Shown: positions 10,269-21,033, numbered from the stretch's first letter. The stretch: DNA of 64,000 bases from Rhyacichthys aspro (GCA_036850595.1 CM072151.1:22917307-22981306); one strand, 5' to 3'. Translations and numbers: made by a program. Notes: a model not told the origin generated them from the sequence alone.

Positions 10269-13200
10269 TCTTTCGATAGGGCTCTAATATTAACCTACAC
10301 CATATGATAGGTCTAATCTGTCTACTTACAGAGGCTTTCAATCCGAAGGAAAATGTCACTGTCACCGCTTCTCCTTTGGGGAGCCAAAATTATGAACACG
10401 TTTGTACTGAGGACATTGGCTGTTAAGGAGGAAAGACCACTGATCCTGATCTGTGTATCAATTTGAATGTCTCACTTGTGTAATCAAGACCACACTAAAT
10501 TCAATAGAAAAATAAGACCCAAGCCAGTACACAATTTTGGCCTGGGGGTCTAAAAATAATAATAATTTGAATCAATTAGATACCTCAAAATGAACCAAGA
10601 AATTGTGTGAAATATTTGTTATTATGCATTTCTAAAATCTGTGCCATAAAGGGTTAATATCTCTGAGTTTATGAAATTGTCCATGTACAAGGTTTGTGTT
10701 TTGTGTTAGTTTTCTAAAGGTCAAAAGCCTCTGTGGACAGTGAGGAGCTACAGTGTGGAGTTACTGGAATATTTGTGGAGTGTGCTGAGCTGGAAAGACG
10801 CACAAGAAGAATTATGGATTATTTCTGAGTGGTGTGTTGGGGACATAGTGGAAAAATGTGCCAGTGAGTGAGAATTAGCCTGACATTTTTTCTCAGGGTG
10901 AATTTAGAGGTAGTAGACTGTGTTCATATTATAGAAACACATTTGAGACCTTTTCATCATAAATAGCCATTCTATTAAAATATATGTAGGAAGTAGACAG
11001 ACAAGTGCATTTTTAGTAGAAATCCTACATGTGTTTCTCAGAGGGTTTTTTTGTCTCTGCGCTCCTCTGTGAGTAGTTTCCACCTCAGTGCTGTTGGCGG
11101 ATATGAATCATGGCCATATGTCCTGTACGTGGTGAGCTGAACCGGGACAATGCTGGTGGGGTCTGGCCCTGTCCCTCTGAGGGCGTGACGCACCCAAGCT
11201 CAGCAGTAGCCTATGATTGGACAACAACCTGGCCTCTCTATGAAGGGATGTGTCCCACTGAGTCTGGCACCGCTCTGCAGCCACCAATCTGCCCTTGCAC
11301 TACTGGGCCCGAAACATCTCAGCTCACACAGAAAAGGAACATAGAAATGACAGAACATATATATATATATCACCCCAATTTGAGCCTCGTGTAATTATCA
11401 GTTTAATGTAATTATCATGCATGTGATTGGCCAAAGCTTCTGGTATATGCCTGCTTTTCTTGTATTAAGAAAAGATTATTTAGAGATTTCTGTGCCATCA
11501 AAACAAAAACAAACAAACCAAAAAACAACAATATTCTTAGGTCTTCTACAAGATGTGTAGTATAGATATATATAGTATATGTAGTACAATAATATATTAA
11601 TTTTAACAACAGTAAGGGCTTAGCTCACCTAGCTCATTAATACCGTGCTGTTACCCTATTTGGCTGTGTGAACCATTGAACTACACTAGACCCCCTACCT
11701 GATCTGACATGACTCTCCCACTCTCCCATGGGCCTTAGTTAAGACATGTTTATGTTAATAGTCAAATGAGCCAAGGCACATACCACTGTCTCCTGGTTAC
11801 AAAACACACTCTCCCTCAGACATCTGAATTGTGCACATACAATAATGCTTTTTCCCTGATTTACTACTCATTTCAACTGTATAATTGCTATGGACATGTG
11901 GCTGCTGCTTCTTTGTCAGGTGCTGTATTAGGTTGACACAGACCACAACTATCCTGGCCAGCTATATATAAGCTTGCCCTCATTTCATGTTTTATTTGGC
12001 CCATGACATTCGTTTTGCTGATGTCTCAGTTGTAGAAAATGGGGCTGAGTGCACAAGACCATTATTCAGAGCTGATGAGAATAAAGCTCCAGTTGGCCTA
12101 TATCCTCTTTCTGAAGCTTCTAATACTTCCACTGTTATTTGGCTTGCTCACATACAGACTGCCAGATTCTGTGAAGTCCTAGTAAAAAAAACTAGCCACA
12201 GGTGTAACTAATCAGAGTCAAATTCCAACACCGGAGGCAAACAAAGGCTCGATGGCTTTGGCTGGATTTACAAGGAGCTGACTTTCTGTGACAGGCCAGA
12301 GTTAGTAGACATAAAGGTCAGGCGGATTTCAATTTCAAGCAAACAGACTGATGACCTTCTAATACAGAATAGGTCGATGCCAATTAGTCTGCAGAACTTT
12401 CTCAGAAACAACATCCTGTATATAGGGATTCCGTGGAGCTTGAAGTTGCGGAGCAGGAGTAGTTCAGGGTCTCTTAGACTGATGGGAGGTTGGATAGTGG
12501 AACGGAGAATTGGAGATTGTAGATCTGTCAGGTCTTCCTGAGAGGGAAGTAGCTTTGAGACAAACAGCACAGCAAGATGGGCTCCAGCTATGGCTTGGTG
12601 ATATATTCAATCAATTAGATTAATTCAATTTTTTGAGAATTTTTTTTTCTTGTTTTTTCAGTAAAAGTTTTTATTGTTTTGAGCACTTTTAATTGTTTTT
12701 TAGGATACAAAGAAACACTGAGAGCAAAGGAAAACATAAAACAGAAACAAAACAAAAAGCTGCTGCACCCACCCCCCAGACCTGCACATCCCTAGGATCA
12801 CTTTTAGGCTCCTACATGGCATCAGGCTACAAATAAATACAAAAAGAGTCCGATTAATCAATTTGGATGTGAAAAAAACAGCCCTGCACCTCTCACAGAC
12901 CAGTTATTTTATAAGCATTTAAGATTAAAAATAATGATGTGAGATGAGTCCAAAAGCTCCCAGTCTGTGTGCTCATTCTCAGTATTGCCTTTCATAACTT
13001 TTTATAATTTATAAAAAGTTGATTTAAGCCAGTCAATCATTCAGTGTCTCAGGATAATCATAGATGCTGCTGTAAGGCTGACCATTAGGAACTAAAAGGC
13101 TCCCTTAGAAATGTTAGGTATTTGTGAACTGTCTCATAATCAACATAGCGTATGGTTCTGAGGGACCACTGTGCTGGACAAGCCACTCAGAACTTTATAT

Positions 13201-15031
13201 ATTAATATTAATGTAATCCAATGTATTATTTTCAGGTGGCTTTTGGAAGTAACATAATGTCTCATTAATATGTATTTCCAAAAGTTTCCTTTACCCTCAA
13301 ATTTGAATGTGTTGATTAGATCATACATAGAGACATAAACAGTCCATCTCCCTCCCGAGCTCCCATGGTGTGTATTTTTTTCATTTTGTTGCTTTTTTTT
13401 ACATTCCATTAAAATATATGTAGCTAAGGCTAATGTTAGGCTAAGTGATTAAATTAAGTGGTTAAATAGTTTTGGGGCACCACCTTAAAGAGGAAAAGAA
13501 TAATAAAGCCTAATATGAATTTGAACGTGAGTTCTTAAGCCAGACGGTGATGCGTATATGAAGTGAAACAACCACAAACTTAAGCATAAATTAGTGAGAA
13601 ATTATGATGTTTATTGACCAGAATTAACAAACTTGAATATGCAGATTGCATCAACAATAAATTACAGAGATTGAAACAATAAACCTTTATTACTGAAGGT
13701 GGGATATGATTTTTCAAGTAAAATAAATTTAAAATGACTTGGTTTTTGAATATAGAAAAACAGTTTAAAAGAGTTTAGCTAAATTTTAGTTAAGCTTAAG
13801 TTAAGTTTAATCTTTATGCCAACTCTGTATCAACTGTGTAGATTTTACTGAAAGAGTCAAGGCTGGAAGCCAGAGGTCAGAGGCCTGGAGCCAACAGGAA
13901 TGGTGGTGGTACCAACGGGTCCAAACTTCTCGGTACTGCCGATGATGGTTCGGAGTTGGGTCCCCAATGCTAGCTGACTGTTGTGGTCCTCTGTGAATGG
14001 CTCTTGGTGGATCTACTCTGGGTTCTCTCTGCCTAGAGCAGAGCTGCTGCTTTGGGTCAGAGGTCAGGAGCATCCCCGGTCTGTGAGACGGGCTGCTGAT
14101 ATCTGTGCCTTTATAGACAGCTGAGTCACAGTTGAATCAGAGTCCAGCATAAAGAAAGTTACATCACCAGACTCTTGGAAATTCAACTTGAAAATGTACA
14201 GATTTATTTTGAATACTTTATTGATAATGTTACAGTTTTGCACACATCAGAAGAATAGGACACTTCCAGGTCTGTCATCTTCATAAAAACCAGAAGGGAC
14301 CAAACGTCTTCACCTTCAAACCTATGTCCAGATGCCTTCTTTAAAACCTCTTCGTGAAAATGTCCTGGATGAGTGAGAACCTCCACAGACACGAGAAGGG
14401 AAAGACAAGAGAACAAAGAGAGAACAGGTTAGTCACAGTCAAATCAGATGGAGTCCTAGCCTAGTTCTTAAGACTTAAAACGTAAACAGTAACATTAGCA
14501 GCAAAACTAGACTGGCTTTAAACTAATTCAATTCAATAAATAAAAACATTAGAAAAGCAAAAGACACCACATCATTGTCTGAAATCTGTAGAGAAATATA
14601 TTGATAGTTCCCCTTTTTTATGTTCAGGATGAATTCTCATGTTCATATTTTATTCTGGTAGCATAATTTCGGAAGTTGAGTGGATTTTAATTTTTTATTT
14701 TAATTTTATGTTGCCATTGTCAATAAAGTTGGTGTAAATATTCCTGGCTGATGGGAACTCCTTCTGCTTGTCACAGCCACGTGGAGTTAGCTCGTGGTAT
14801 TGTGCATCACTGAGCCATAAAACCCACTGCTCTCCACTGATTTGATATTTAGGGCAATGTCTGCTCATCCTTTTGGTCTTCTAGTAAAAGATAAGTGATA
14901 ATGGTGAACTGCCGAGACAAAGAGCTACAGCTAAGTTCTTATCAGCTTCCAAACAGTGAAACCCAGCCCAAGAGAAGGGGGAGTGGATATAAAAGCAAGA
15001 CGTGAGGATGAAGCACATGAGAAACTGTGGA
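10269..15031. other. 4.8 kb without a recognised gene
   Basis: Mostly AT-rich. A more GC-rich stretch at 11080-11340 has a 94-codon open frame, and 12268-12570 (-) and 13807-14073 (-) also have longish frames. None resembles a family I know and none has convincing start or splice context. An (AT)n run lies near 11357-11370. Confidence 0.4.
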
Positions 15032-15142
15032 AGTAGACTCTCTGTATGCTACGTAACATTAATAGAGCTGCTGTTGTTACAGCTCACTGTGACAACAGCA
15101 GCTCTGCTCATGCCATGTAGCTCACAGAGAGTCTGATTCTAC
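15032..15142 (+). other. Long imperfect hairpin, pre-miRNA-like
   Basis: Two nested stems: AGACTCTCTGT (15035-15045) pairs with ACAGAGAGTCT (15124-15134), and AGAGCTGCTGTTGT (15064-15077) pairs with ACAACAGCAGCTCT (15092-15105), with a 14-nt loop. The sequence between the stems also partly pairs (GCTAC...CAT on both arms). The result is a nearly continuous hairpin of roughly 100-110 nt, the size of a microRNA precursor. A decayed palindromic element would look the same. No known microRNA seed is recognised. Confidence 0.5.
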
Positions 15143-15285
15143 AGGTTTTTATGGTGCATCCTGATGTTTCTTCATGTCTTGCTTCATGTGTCCACTTTCT
15201 CTTCTTTTGGACTAGGTTTTACAGTTAGGAAGCTTATAGGAAACTTAGCTATAACTTTGTGTCTTATTGGCAGCTGTCCTTAACT

Positions 15286-15290
15286 AGAAG
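15286..15290. repeat. Target site duplication AGAAG, left copy
   Basis: Identical to 21034-21038 on the far side of the element. Five bp is usual for Ty3/gypsy-type integrases. Confidence 0.93.
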
Positions 15291-15919
15291 TGTGAGGTAG
15301 TGTAGGCCTGAGCAGCATGAGTAGAGGTAGAAATCAGGGCTCCGAGGCAGTAAGTCATGTCCAATGGTGAAATTTATTTACAGTGCCACCAAATAGTTAC
15401 AGTTCTCCTTAATCCAGTCACAGATCTCTCTCTGTTCCCCCCTTAAACACAGCACACACCTGCCTTTTATGCAAAGGCCAATCCATTGGCCTGGTCCACA
15501 TGGCTGAACCACAAACAAGGAAACATTTTCCCCAAAATGGTACAGGCTGATGATGTCATAATGACATCATCAGTACATAACCAGGAAGTTGCTGGGCAGC
15601 TCCTCCCCAAACCTTTCCACATCACCATTGAAACAAAAGATGAGGTAAGTATCAAAAAGATCAAAAACAATGAAACAATCTGATCAATTAAACAAAACAA
15701 TAAACCAATGAAACTGATTGTGTGTAAGTGTGATTCTTAACTGAATATATGTATGTGAAAATGATGCAATGTAAACTAATAGGGCAAACACAAACAAAAC
15801 CCGGGATATGTGAGTGCAGCTCATTAGTAAACTTTCTGAGTGTGTGTTTGGTGTGTATTGACAACAGAATGGATATATTGGGACAGGGACAAGTGACATT
15901 TAGGACTCACTTCGTCACA
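15291..15919 (-). repeat. 3' LTR of the Gmr1-like element
   Basis: 629 bp, identical by eye to 20405-21033 at a constant offset of 5114. On the element strand it has a TATA-like CATAAAAGG near 15480-15472 and an AATAAA polyadenylation signal at 15378-15373, the expected U3-R order. It carries a 27-nt CRE/ATF-like palindrome at 15547-15573. Confidence 0.95.
15547..15573. promoter_or_regulatory. CRE/ATF-like palindrome in the LTR (3' copy)
   Basis: Perfect 13-nt inverted arms (CTGATGATGTCAT and its complement) around a central A. Each arm holds a TGATGTCA core, one base away from the TGACGTCA cAMP-response element. It lies upstream of the TATA-like box on the element strand, where an enhancer would be expected. 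Factor binding is inferred only. Confidence 0.5.
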
Positions 15920-15933
15920 CTCCCCCCCCCCTT
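15920..15933 (-). other. Polypurine tract of the Gmr1-like element
   Basis: On the element strand this reads AAG10AG directly against the 3' LTR. It is the expected primer site for plus-strand DNA synthesis and lies seven bases after the polyprotein stop codon. Confidence 0.9.
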
Positions 15934-15940
15934 ACAGAAG

Positions 15941-18900
15941 TCACTCCTCATAGGAACGGGACAGGAAATCAGCCACAATGTTTTTATTGCCAGGTCTGTA
16001 CCGGATTCTGAAACGAAAGGGCTGTAAAGACAGGTACCATCTTGTAATTCTTGCATTACTGTCCTTCATCCTGCTCATCCACTGTAAAGCACGATGGTCC
16101 GTTTCCAGGATAAATTCATCTCCCATCAGATAATATTTTAATGTGTCCAAGGCCCATTTTACAGCTAAAGCCTCCTTCTCAACCGTAGAATACCTTGTTT
16201 CTCTTGGAAAAAGCTTGCGACTTATGTACTGTACTGGCCTTTGTTCTTCTCCTTCACCCTGCAGCAACACCGCTCCTAGCCCCACTCCAGATGCATCTGT
16301 TTGCACAATAAATGGACGAGAGAAGTCTGGACATTGCAGCACAGGTTCATTACACAAACAGTTTTTGAGGTCTTTGAAAGCAGCGTCACATTCTGGAGTC
16401 CATTTGACTTTATTAGGGCTAGATTTCCGTGTCAAATCAGTGAGAATGGCTGATCTGGCAGAGAAATTTGGGATGAAGCGGTGATACCAGCCAGCCAAGC
16501 CCAAAAATGATTTAACTCTCCTTTTGGTTGATGGAGGTGGATAGGCAGCAAGAGCTTCAATCTTACTCACCTGAGGGCGAATGACACCACCCCCAATGAT
16601 GTAACCCAGGTACTCCACCTCTGGTTTGGCTAGATGACACTTCCGCGCATTCATGACCAGTCCAGCCTTGTGGACCCTTTGGAAAACATCACTCAGGTGC
16701 TTAATATGGTCGTCCCAGGTTTCACTAAATACCACAATATCATCAATGTACGCAGCTGTGTAACTGTCAGCTCCTCGCAAGACTTCATCCACCAGCCTCT
16801 GGAAAGTAGCTGGTGCCCCGTGGAGTCCAAAAGGCATAGTCCTAAAACGATAAAGTCCACTAGGGACTCTAAAGGCAGTTAAGTCTTTACAAGTCTCTGT
16901 TAATGGTACTTGCCAATACCCTTTACATAAATCCAGAGTAGTGAGATATTTAGCATTACCCAACCGTTCAATTAAGTCATCCACTCTCGGCATTGGATAT
17001 GCATCAAAGAAGGAAACAGCATTTAGCTTTGAAAAATTTATACAAAATCTTTGTCTGGGGTCATTCTTCTTAGGGACTAAAACAACAGGACTACACCACT
17101 CACTTTTAGATGGTTCAATAACTCCCATAGCCAGCATGTCTTCCACCTCTTGCTTCAGAGAAGGCATCAGCTTAGCTGGGATTCTAGAGGTGGTGTCTCT
17201 GATGGGCTGTTGGTTGGGATCACGGAGACGAATGTCATGTTCGATCAGGTCCGTACAACCTGGCTTGGTGCTGAACAGGCTTGGATGGATGATGTGGTGT
17301 AGCTCCTCCTGTTGGTCTGAGGACAAATGACTGATGTCTGGAAGTGACTGCTCCTCCTCTGATGAGGGGAAAAACTGCTCCTGAGATTCCTCCTCTTCAG
17401 CTACAGCGCGAGCCCACAACTGCATTGAAGATGTTGATCTGTCTTTCCATTCTCTCAATAGATTAATATGAAAGGTTTGCAGTTTCTTCCGTCGGTCTGG
17501 CATGCACAGTTCATAAGTTACAGGACCCACTTTCCTAGTAATTTCAAAAGGGCCCTGCCACTTGGCCAAAAGTCCACTCTCCGAGGTTGGAAGCAAAAGT
17601 AACACTTTTTGTCCCTTTTGGAACGAACGTCTGCGTGCTGCCTTATCATAGTTCAGCTTCTGCTGTTGCTGCGCTTGCATCAGGTGAGTATTAGCCAGCT
17701 GTTGTAACTGTTCCAGTTTGTCTCTCATTTTTAACACGTAAGATAAAACACCACATTGTTTCTCTGGGTTAGGGCCCTCCCAAACTTCTTTGAGCACATC
17801 CAGAGGGCCTCGTACCACATGACCATAGAGAAGCTGGAAGGGGGAGAACCCTGTAGAGGCCTGTGGCACTTCCCTATAAGCAAAAAGCAAGAAAGGGAGC
17901 CATTGGTCCCAGTCAGCTCCTGAGTCCTCCACAAACTTTCTCAACATGGATTTAAGGGTTTTATTGAAACGCTCAACAAGTCCATCGGTTTGTGGATGGT
18001 ACGGAGTGGTTCTGATTCCTTTAATCCCCAGCAGTTTATACACTTCTCTGAGCAATGTGGATGTAAAGTTTGTGCCCTGGTCGGTTATTATCTCCTTGGG
18101 AATTCCCACCCTTGAGAACATTTGAATCAGGCAGTTTGCAATTTGGCGGGCTTTAATTTTTCGGAGGGGGAAGGCCTCTGGATACTTTGTGGCATAGTCA
18201 CAAACCACTAATATATATCGGTGGCCAGCGCTGCTTCTCTCAAGCGGCCCAACAATATCCATTGCAATCCGGGAAAAAGGTGTGTTAATGAGTGGCATTG
18301 TGATGAGAGGAGCCCTGTCAGACTTTTTATTGGGGGCAGTTAACTGACACTGTGGGCACGATTTACACCACTGGACCGTATCTGAAAACTGTAGTGGCCA
18401 GTAAAAACGGGATGCCATTCTAGAAAATGTCTTAAACTGTCCCAAATGTCCTGCCCAAGGTACAGAGTGGGCTAGATGCAACACTGTAGGTCTTAAACTC
18501 ACTGGGACCACTAACTGGTCTCCAAGTTTGCTGCGTCTATACAGTTGTTCACCTTTTAGGATAAACACCTCTCTCACTCTGTCTGTGACCTCTGCATTAC
18601 TAGGAACACATTTGGCAAATAAGGGAGCTAATGTGGGGTCCTCATGCTGTAGTTTAGCTAAATCACTAGGAATGACCATTAGCTCATCCGATTTGGGTGT
18701 TGAAACTGGCTCAACCATTCTAGTGCCTTTTATTTTCTCCTGTCTCTTCTGGCTTTTACTTTTCTTGGAACCTTTTGTAGAGCTCTCACTACCAGGAACA
18801 TCACTGTTTGCAAAAGGTAAGTCATCCCTCTCACACTCCTCACTCTGACACTCTGTCTGCTGCTTATAGCTGGCCCTGGTGAACACACCCATGCTTTCCT

Positions 18901-20365
18901 CTGAAATAACAGTATCTCCTTCATTCCCTTTTGCTATTAGTTCCCGTAGAATAGGTAAATCCCACCCCAGTATTACTTGATAGGGAAGTTTGGACATTAC
19001 CCCCACTGGCAGTAAATATTGTTGACCCTCAACTTGAATGTTAACATTAGCAATAGGATAATCTTCATTATCCCCATGTACACACCAAACTTTCACTTTT
19101 CCACTAAAAGTGACATCCCTCGGGAGACAGTCTTGTCTAATGAGAGTGCGGCTACTGCCCGAATCTAAAAGAGCAATGTGTGGCTTATCATCAATAAAAA
19201 CACCAACAGTTCTTTCATCTTCATGAATAAATGGTGACCCATCTTCTGACAGACACTCAGGTTCAGGTGAAAAGCACATATATGTTTTGCTGACCTGCTG
19301 CTCTGGACATTCCGCTCTAATATGACCAGTTTGACCACAGGAATGACATATTACTGGGCCTTTGTGTTTAAACTCTCTTAGTTTGGGGCCTGTACTGTTT
19401 GTGAAAGGCTGTCTTGGGGTTTTATTTTTGTACCCACTCCCCCACACAGGTTTACTCACTGAAGGAAGAGTAGCAAGGGATTTATTGGGAACAGGGTTTC
19501 TAAAGGAGCGTCGTGCAGCCAGGAAAGCCTCAGCCATCTCTGCAGCTTGTTTAGATGTTATGGGGTTGCGCTCCTTTATCCAAGTGCGCAGGTCCGGGCT
19601 CAGCACTCTCAAAAACTGCTCCAACACAATAGCATCCCCGATTTGCTCCTTTGTTTTTTCCCTTGGAACCATCCATTTGTCGTACAGCTCTTTCAGCCTT
19701 GACTGGAACTCCTTGGGGGTCTCATCCTCCTTCACGACTGTGGACCGAAACCTCATCCTGTAAGTCTCTGTGCTTATTTCATACTTCTCCAATACAGCTC
19801 TCTTCACTTTCACATAGTCCATAGTCTCATCAATGTCCATAGCCACATATGCTGCTCGAGCTTTCCCATTTAACAGTGGGGCCAGGTGTAATGCCCACTC
19901 CTCATGTGGCCACTGACAAGCTCTAGCTATCCTCTCAAAAGTTGACAAATAATGTTCAATGTCCTCATCTTCCTGATATGGCTGCATTTTAGGACCCTTC
20001 CAACTTGCACCTCTCACCATACTGGAGTTAAGAGCTGGTGAAGTGGGTTCCTCCAAGGGCAGTGCAGCTGCACCCCTCAACAGCGACTGTTGCTCCTGGC
20101 GCTCTGCTTTCACCTCCTGTTGAAGCTGGTCCACTTGGTGCTGCATCCTCTGCCATCGATCCTCTTGTCTGCGTCTGTCCTGCTCCCAATTAGCTTCCCG
20201 TTCCTTTTGCTGCTGCATTAAGCCCCGCAGCAGGTCAGAGATTTCCACCAAACTGCCTGGGTTAGGAGGTTGCCCTCCCACAGCACCCTGCAGATCGTCG
20301 TCTGAAGTTGTTATTTCTGGAACTTCACTCATTGTTTGGGGCTTTCTACCTCGTTTTGTAGCCAT
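15941..20365 (-). CDS. gag-pol: Gag-Pol polyprotein, Gmr1-like order (gag-PR-IN-RT-RNaseH)
   Basis: 1474 residues in one frame. A basic and coiled-coil Gag N-terminus (about 40-95) leads to a Gag core (about 125-285) and a CCHC zinc knuckle (C340, C343, H348, C353). The protease has D401-S-G. Integrase follows: zinc-binding H633, H640, C670, C673; catalytic D703, D762 and E798 with 35 residues between the last two; and a GPY/F-type block near 938-952. Reverse transcriptase comes next, with D1145 in LTTLD and Y-I-D-D at 1206-1209. RNase H ends the protein with D1357, E1397, D1423 and D1466. Every catalytic residue checked is present. Integrase before RT is copia-like, but the sequences are gypsy-like (GPY/F, LDLCKGYWQVPL). 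The start is the first ATG after the PBS, 22 bases on, leaving a 39-nt leader from the LTR. No frameshift separates gag from pol, so Gag excess must arise in some other way. Confidence 0.95.
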   Translation of the reverse strand: MATKRGRKPQTMSEVPEITTSDDDLQGAVGGQPPNPGSLVEISDLLRGLMQQQKEREANWEQDRRRQEDRWQRMQHQVDQLQQEVKAERQEQQSLLRGAAALPLEEPTSPALNSSMVRGASWKGPKMQPYQEDEDIEHYLSTFERIARACQWPHEEWALHLAPLLNGKARAAYVAMDIDETMDYVKVKRAVLEKYEISTETYRMRFRSTVVKEDETPKEFQSRLKELYDKWMVPREKTKEQIGDAIVLEQFLRVLSPDLRTWIKERNPITSKQAAEMAEAFLAARRSFRNPVPNKSLATLPSVSKPVWGSGYKNKTPRQPFTNSTGPKLREFKHKGPVICHSCGQTGHIRAECPEQQVSKTYMCFSPEPECLSEDGSPFIHEDERTVGVFIDDKPHIALLDSGSSRTLIRQDCLPRDVTFSGKVKVWCVHGDNEDYPIANVNIQVEGQQYLLPVGVMSKLPYQVILGWDLPILRELIAKGNEGDTVISEESMGVFTRASYKQQTECQSEECERDDLPFANSDVPGSESSTKGSKKSKSQKRQEKIKGTRMVEPVSTPKSDELMVIPSDLAKLQHEDPTLAPLFAKCVPSNAEVTDRVREVFILKGEQLYRRSKLGDQLVVPVSLRPTVLHLAHSVPWAGHLGQFKTFSRMASRFYWPLQFSDTVQWCKSCPQCQLTAPNKKSDRAPLITMPLINTPFSRIAMDIVGPLERSSAGHRYILVVCDYATKYPEAFPLRKIKARQIANCLIQMFSRVGIPKEIITDQGTNFTSTLLREVYKLLGIKGIRTTPYHPQTDGLVERFNKTLKSMLRKFVEDSGADWDQWLPFLLFAYREVPQASTGFSPFQLLYGHVVRGPLDVLKEVWEGPNPEKQCGVLSYVLKMRDKLEQLQQLANTHLMQAQQQQKLNYDKAARRRSFQKGQKVLLLLPTSESGLLAKWQGPFEITRKVGPVTYELCMPDRRKKLQTFHINLLREWKDRSTSSMQLWARAVAEEEESQEQFFPSSEEEQSLPDISHLSSDQQEELHHIIHPSLFSTKPGCTDLIEHDIRLRDPNQQPIRDTTSRIPAKLMPSLKQEVEDMLAMGVIEPSKSEWCSPVVLVPKKNDPRQRFCINFSKLNAVSFFDAYPMPRVDDLIERLGNAKYLTTLDLCKGYWQVPLTETCKDLTAFRVPSGLYRFRTMPFGLHGAPATFQRLVDEVLRGADSYTAAYIDDIVVFSETWDDHIKHLSDVFQRVHKAGLVMNARKCHLAKPEVEYLGYIIGGGVIRPQVSKIEALAAYPPPSTKRRVKSFLGLAGWYHRFIPNFSARSAILTDLTRKSSPNKVKWTPECDAAFKDLKNCLCNEPVLQCPDFSRPFIVQTDASGVGLGAVLLQGEGEEQRPVQYISRKLFPRETRYSTVEKEALAVKWALDTLKYYLMGDEFILETDHRALQWMSRMKDSNARITRWYLSLQPFRFRIRYRPGNKNIVADFLSRSYEE

Positions 20366-20387
20366 CCTGTCTTCTACTTGCCTGGAG

Positions 20388-20402
20388 CCACCGCTGCCAC
20401 CA
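20388..20402 (-). other. Primer binding site, tRNA-Leu type
   Basis: On the element strand TGGTGGCAGCGGTGG lies two bases (AA) inside the 5' LTR. It complements the 3' end I recall for vertebrate tRNA-Leu(AAG), ending CCACCGCTGCCA plus CCA, over 15 nt. Confidence 0.8.
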
Positions 20403-20404
20403 TT

Positions 20405-21033
20405 TGTGAGGTAGTGTAGGCCTGAGCAGCATGAGTAGAGGTAGAAATCAGGGCTCCGAGGCAGTAAGTCATGTCCAATGGTGAAATTTATTTACAGTGC
20501 CACCAAATAGTTACAGTTCTCCTTAATCCAGTCACAGATCTCTCTCTGTTCCCCCCTTAAACACAGCACACACCTGCCTTTTATGCAAAGGCCAATCCAT
20601 TGGCCTGGTCCACATGGCTGAACCACAAACAAGGAAACATTTTCCCCAAAATGGTACAGGCTGATGATGTCATAATGACATCATCAGTACATAACCAGGA
20701 AGTTGCTGGGCAGCTCCTCCCCAAACCTTTCCACATCACCATTGAAACAAAAGATGAGGTAAGTATCAAAAAGATCAAAAACAATGAAACAATCTGATCA
20801 ATTAAACAAAACAATAAACCAATGAAACTGATTGTGTGTAAGTGTGATTCTTAACTGAATATATGTATGTGAAAATGATGCAATGTAAACTAATAGGGCA
20901 AACACAAACAAAACCCGGGATATGTGAGTGCAGCTCATTAGTAAACTTTCTGAGTGTGTGTTTGGTGTGTATTGACAACAGAATGGATATATTGGGACAG
21001 GGACAAGTGACATTTAGGACTCACTTCGTCACA
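20405..21033 (-). repeat. 5' LTR of the Gmr1-like element
   Basis: Apparently identical to the 3' LTR. This copy drives transcription: a TATA-like box near 20594-20586 and AATAAA at 20492-20487 on the element strand, so the transcript should start near 20560 and run toward lower coordinates. On the opposite (+) strand it has a consensus splice donor, GAG|GTAAGT, near 20756-20764. Confidence 0.95.
20661..20687. promoter_or_regulatory. CRE/ATF-like palindrome in the LTR (5' copy)
   Basis: Same palindrome as at 15547-15573, here in the LTR that acts as promoter, roughly 70 bp upstream of the TATA-like box. Confidence 0.5.

Larger units (their letters stand above)
15291..21033 (-). mobile_element. 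Complete Gmr1-like LTR retrotransposon
   Basis: A 5743-bp element on the - strand. Its parts are the 5' LTR (20405-21033), PBS (20388-20402), one gag-pol frame (15941-20365), PPT (15920-15933) and 3' LTR (15291-15919). LTRs begin TGTGA and end TCACA. AGAAG is duplicated exactly at 15286-15290 and 21034-21038. The LTRs look identical over 629 bp and the polyprotein has no stop or frameshift, so insertion was recent and the copy may be competent. The protein motifs are Ty3/gypsy-like but integrase precedes reverse transcriptase, as in the Gmr1 group described from cod and other deuterostomes. There is no envelope gene. Confidence 0.95.

Noticed and set aside
15467..15700. Open frames of 60-77 codons repeated at 15.5-15.9 kb and 20.6-21.0 kb
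   Set aside because: They recur exactly because they lie in the two identical LTRs. They run on both strands, with no conserved protein signature.
15291..21033. Endogenous retrovirus
   Set aside because: No envelope-like frame. The single frame ends in RNase H just before the polypurine tract, and pol is Gmr1/gypsy-like.
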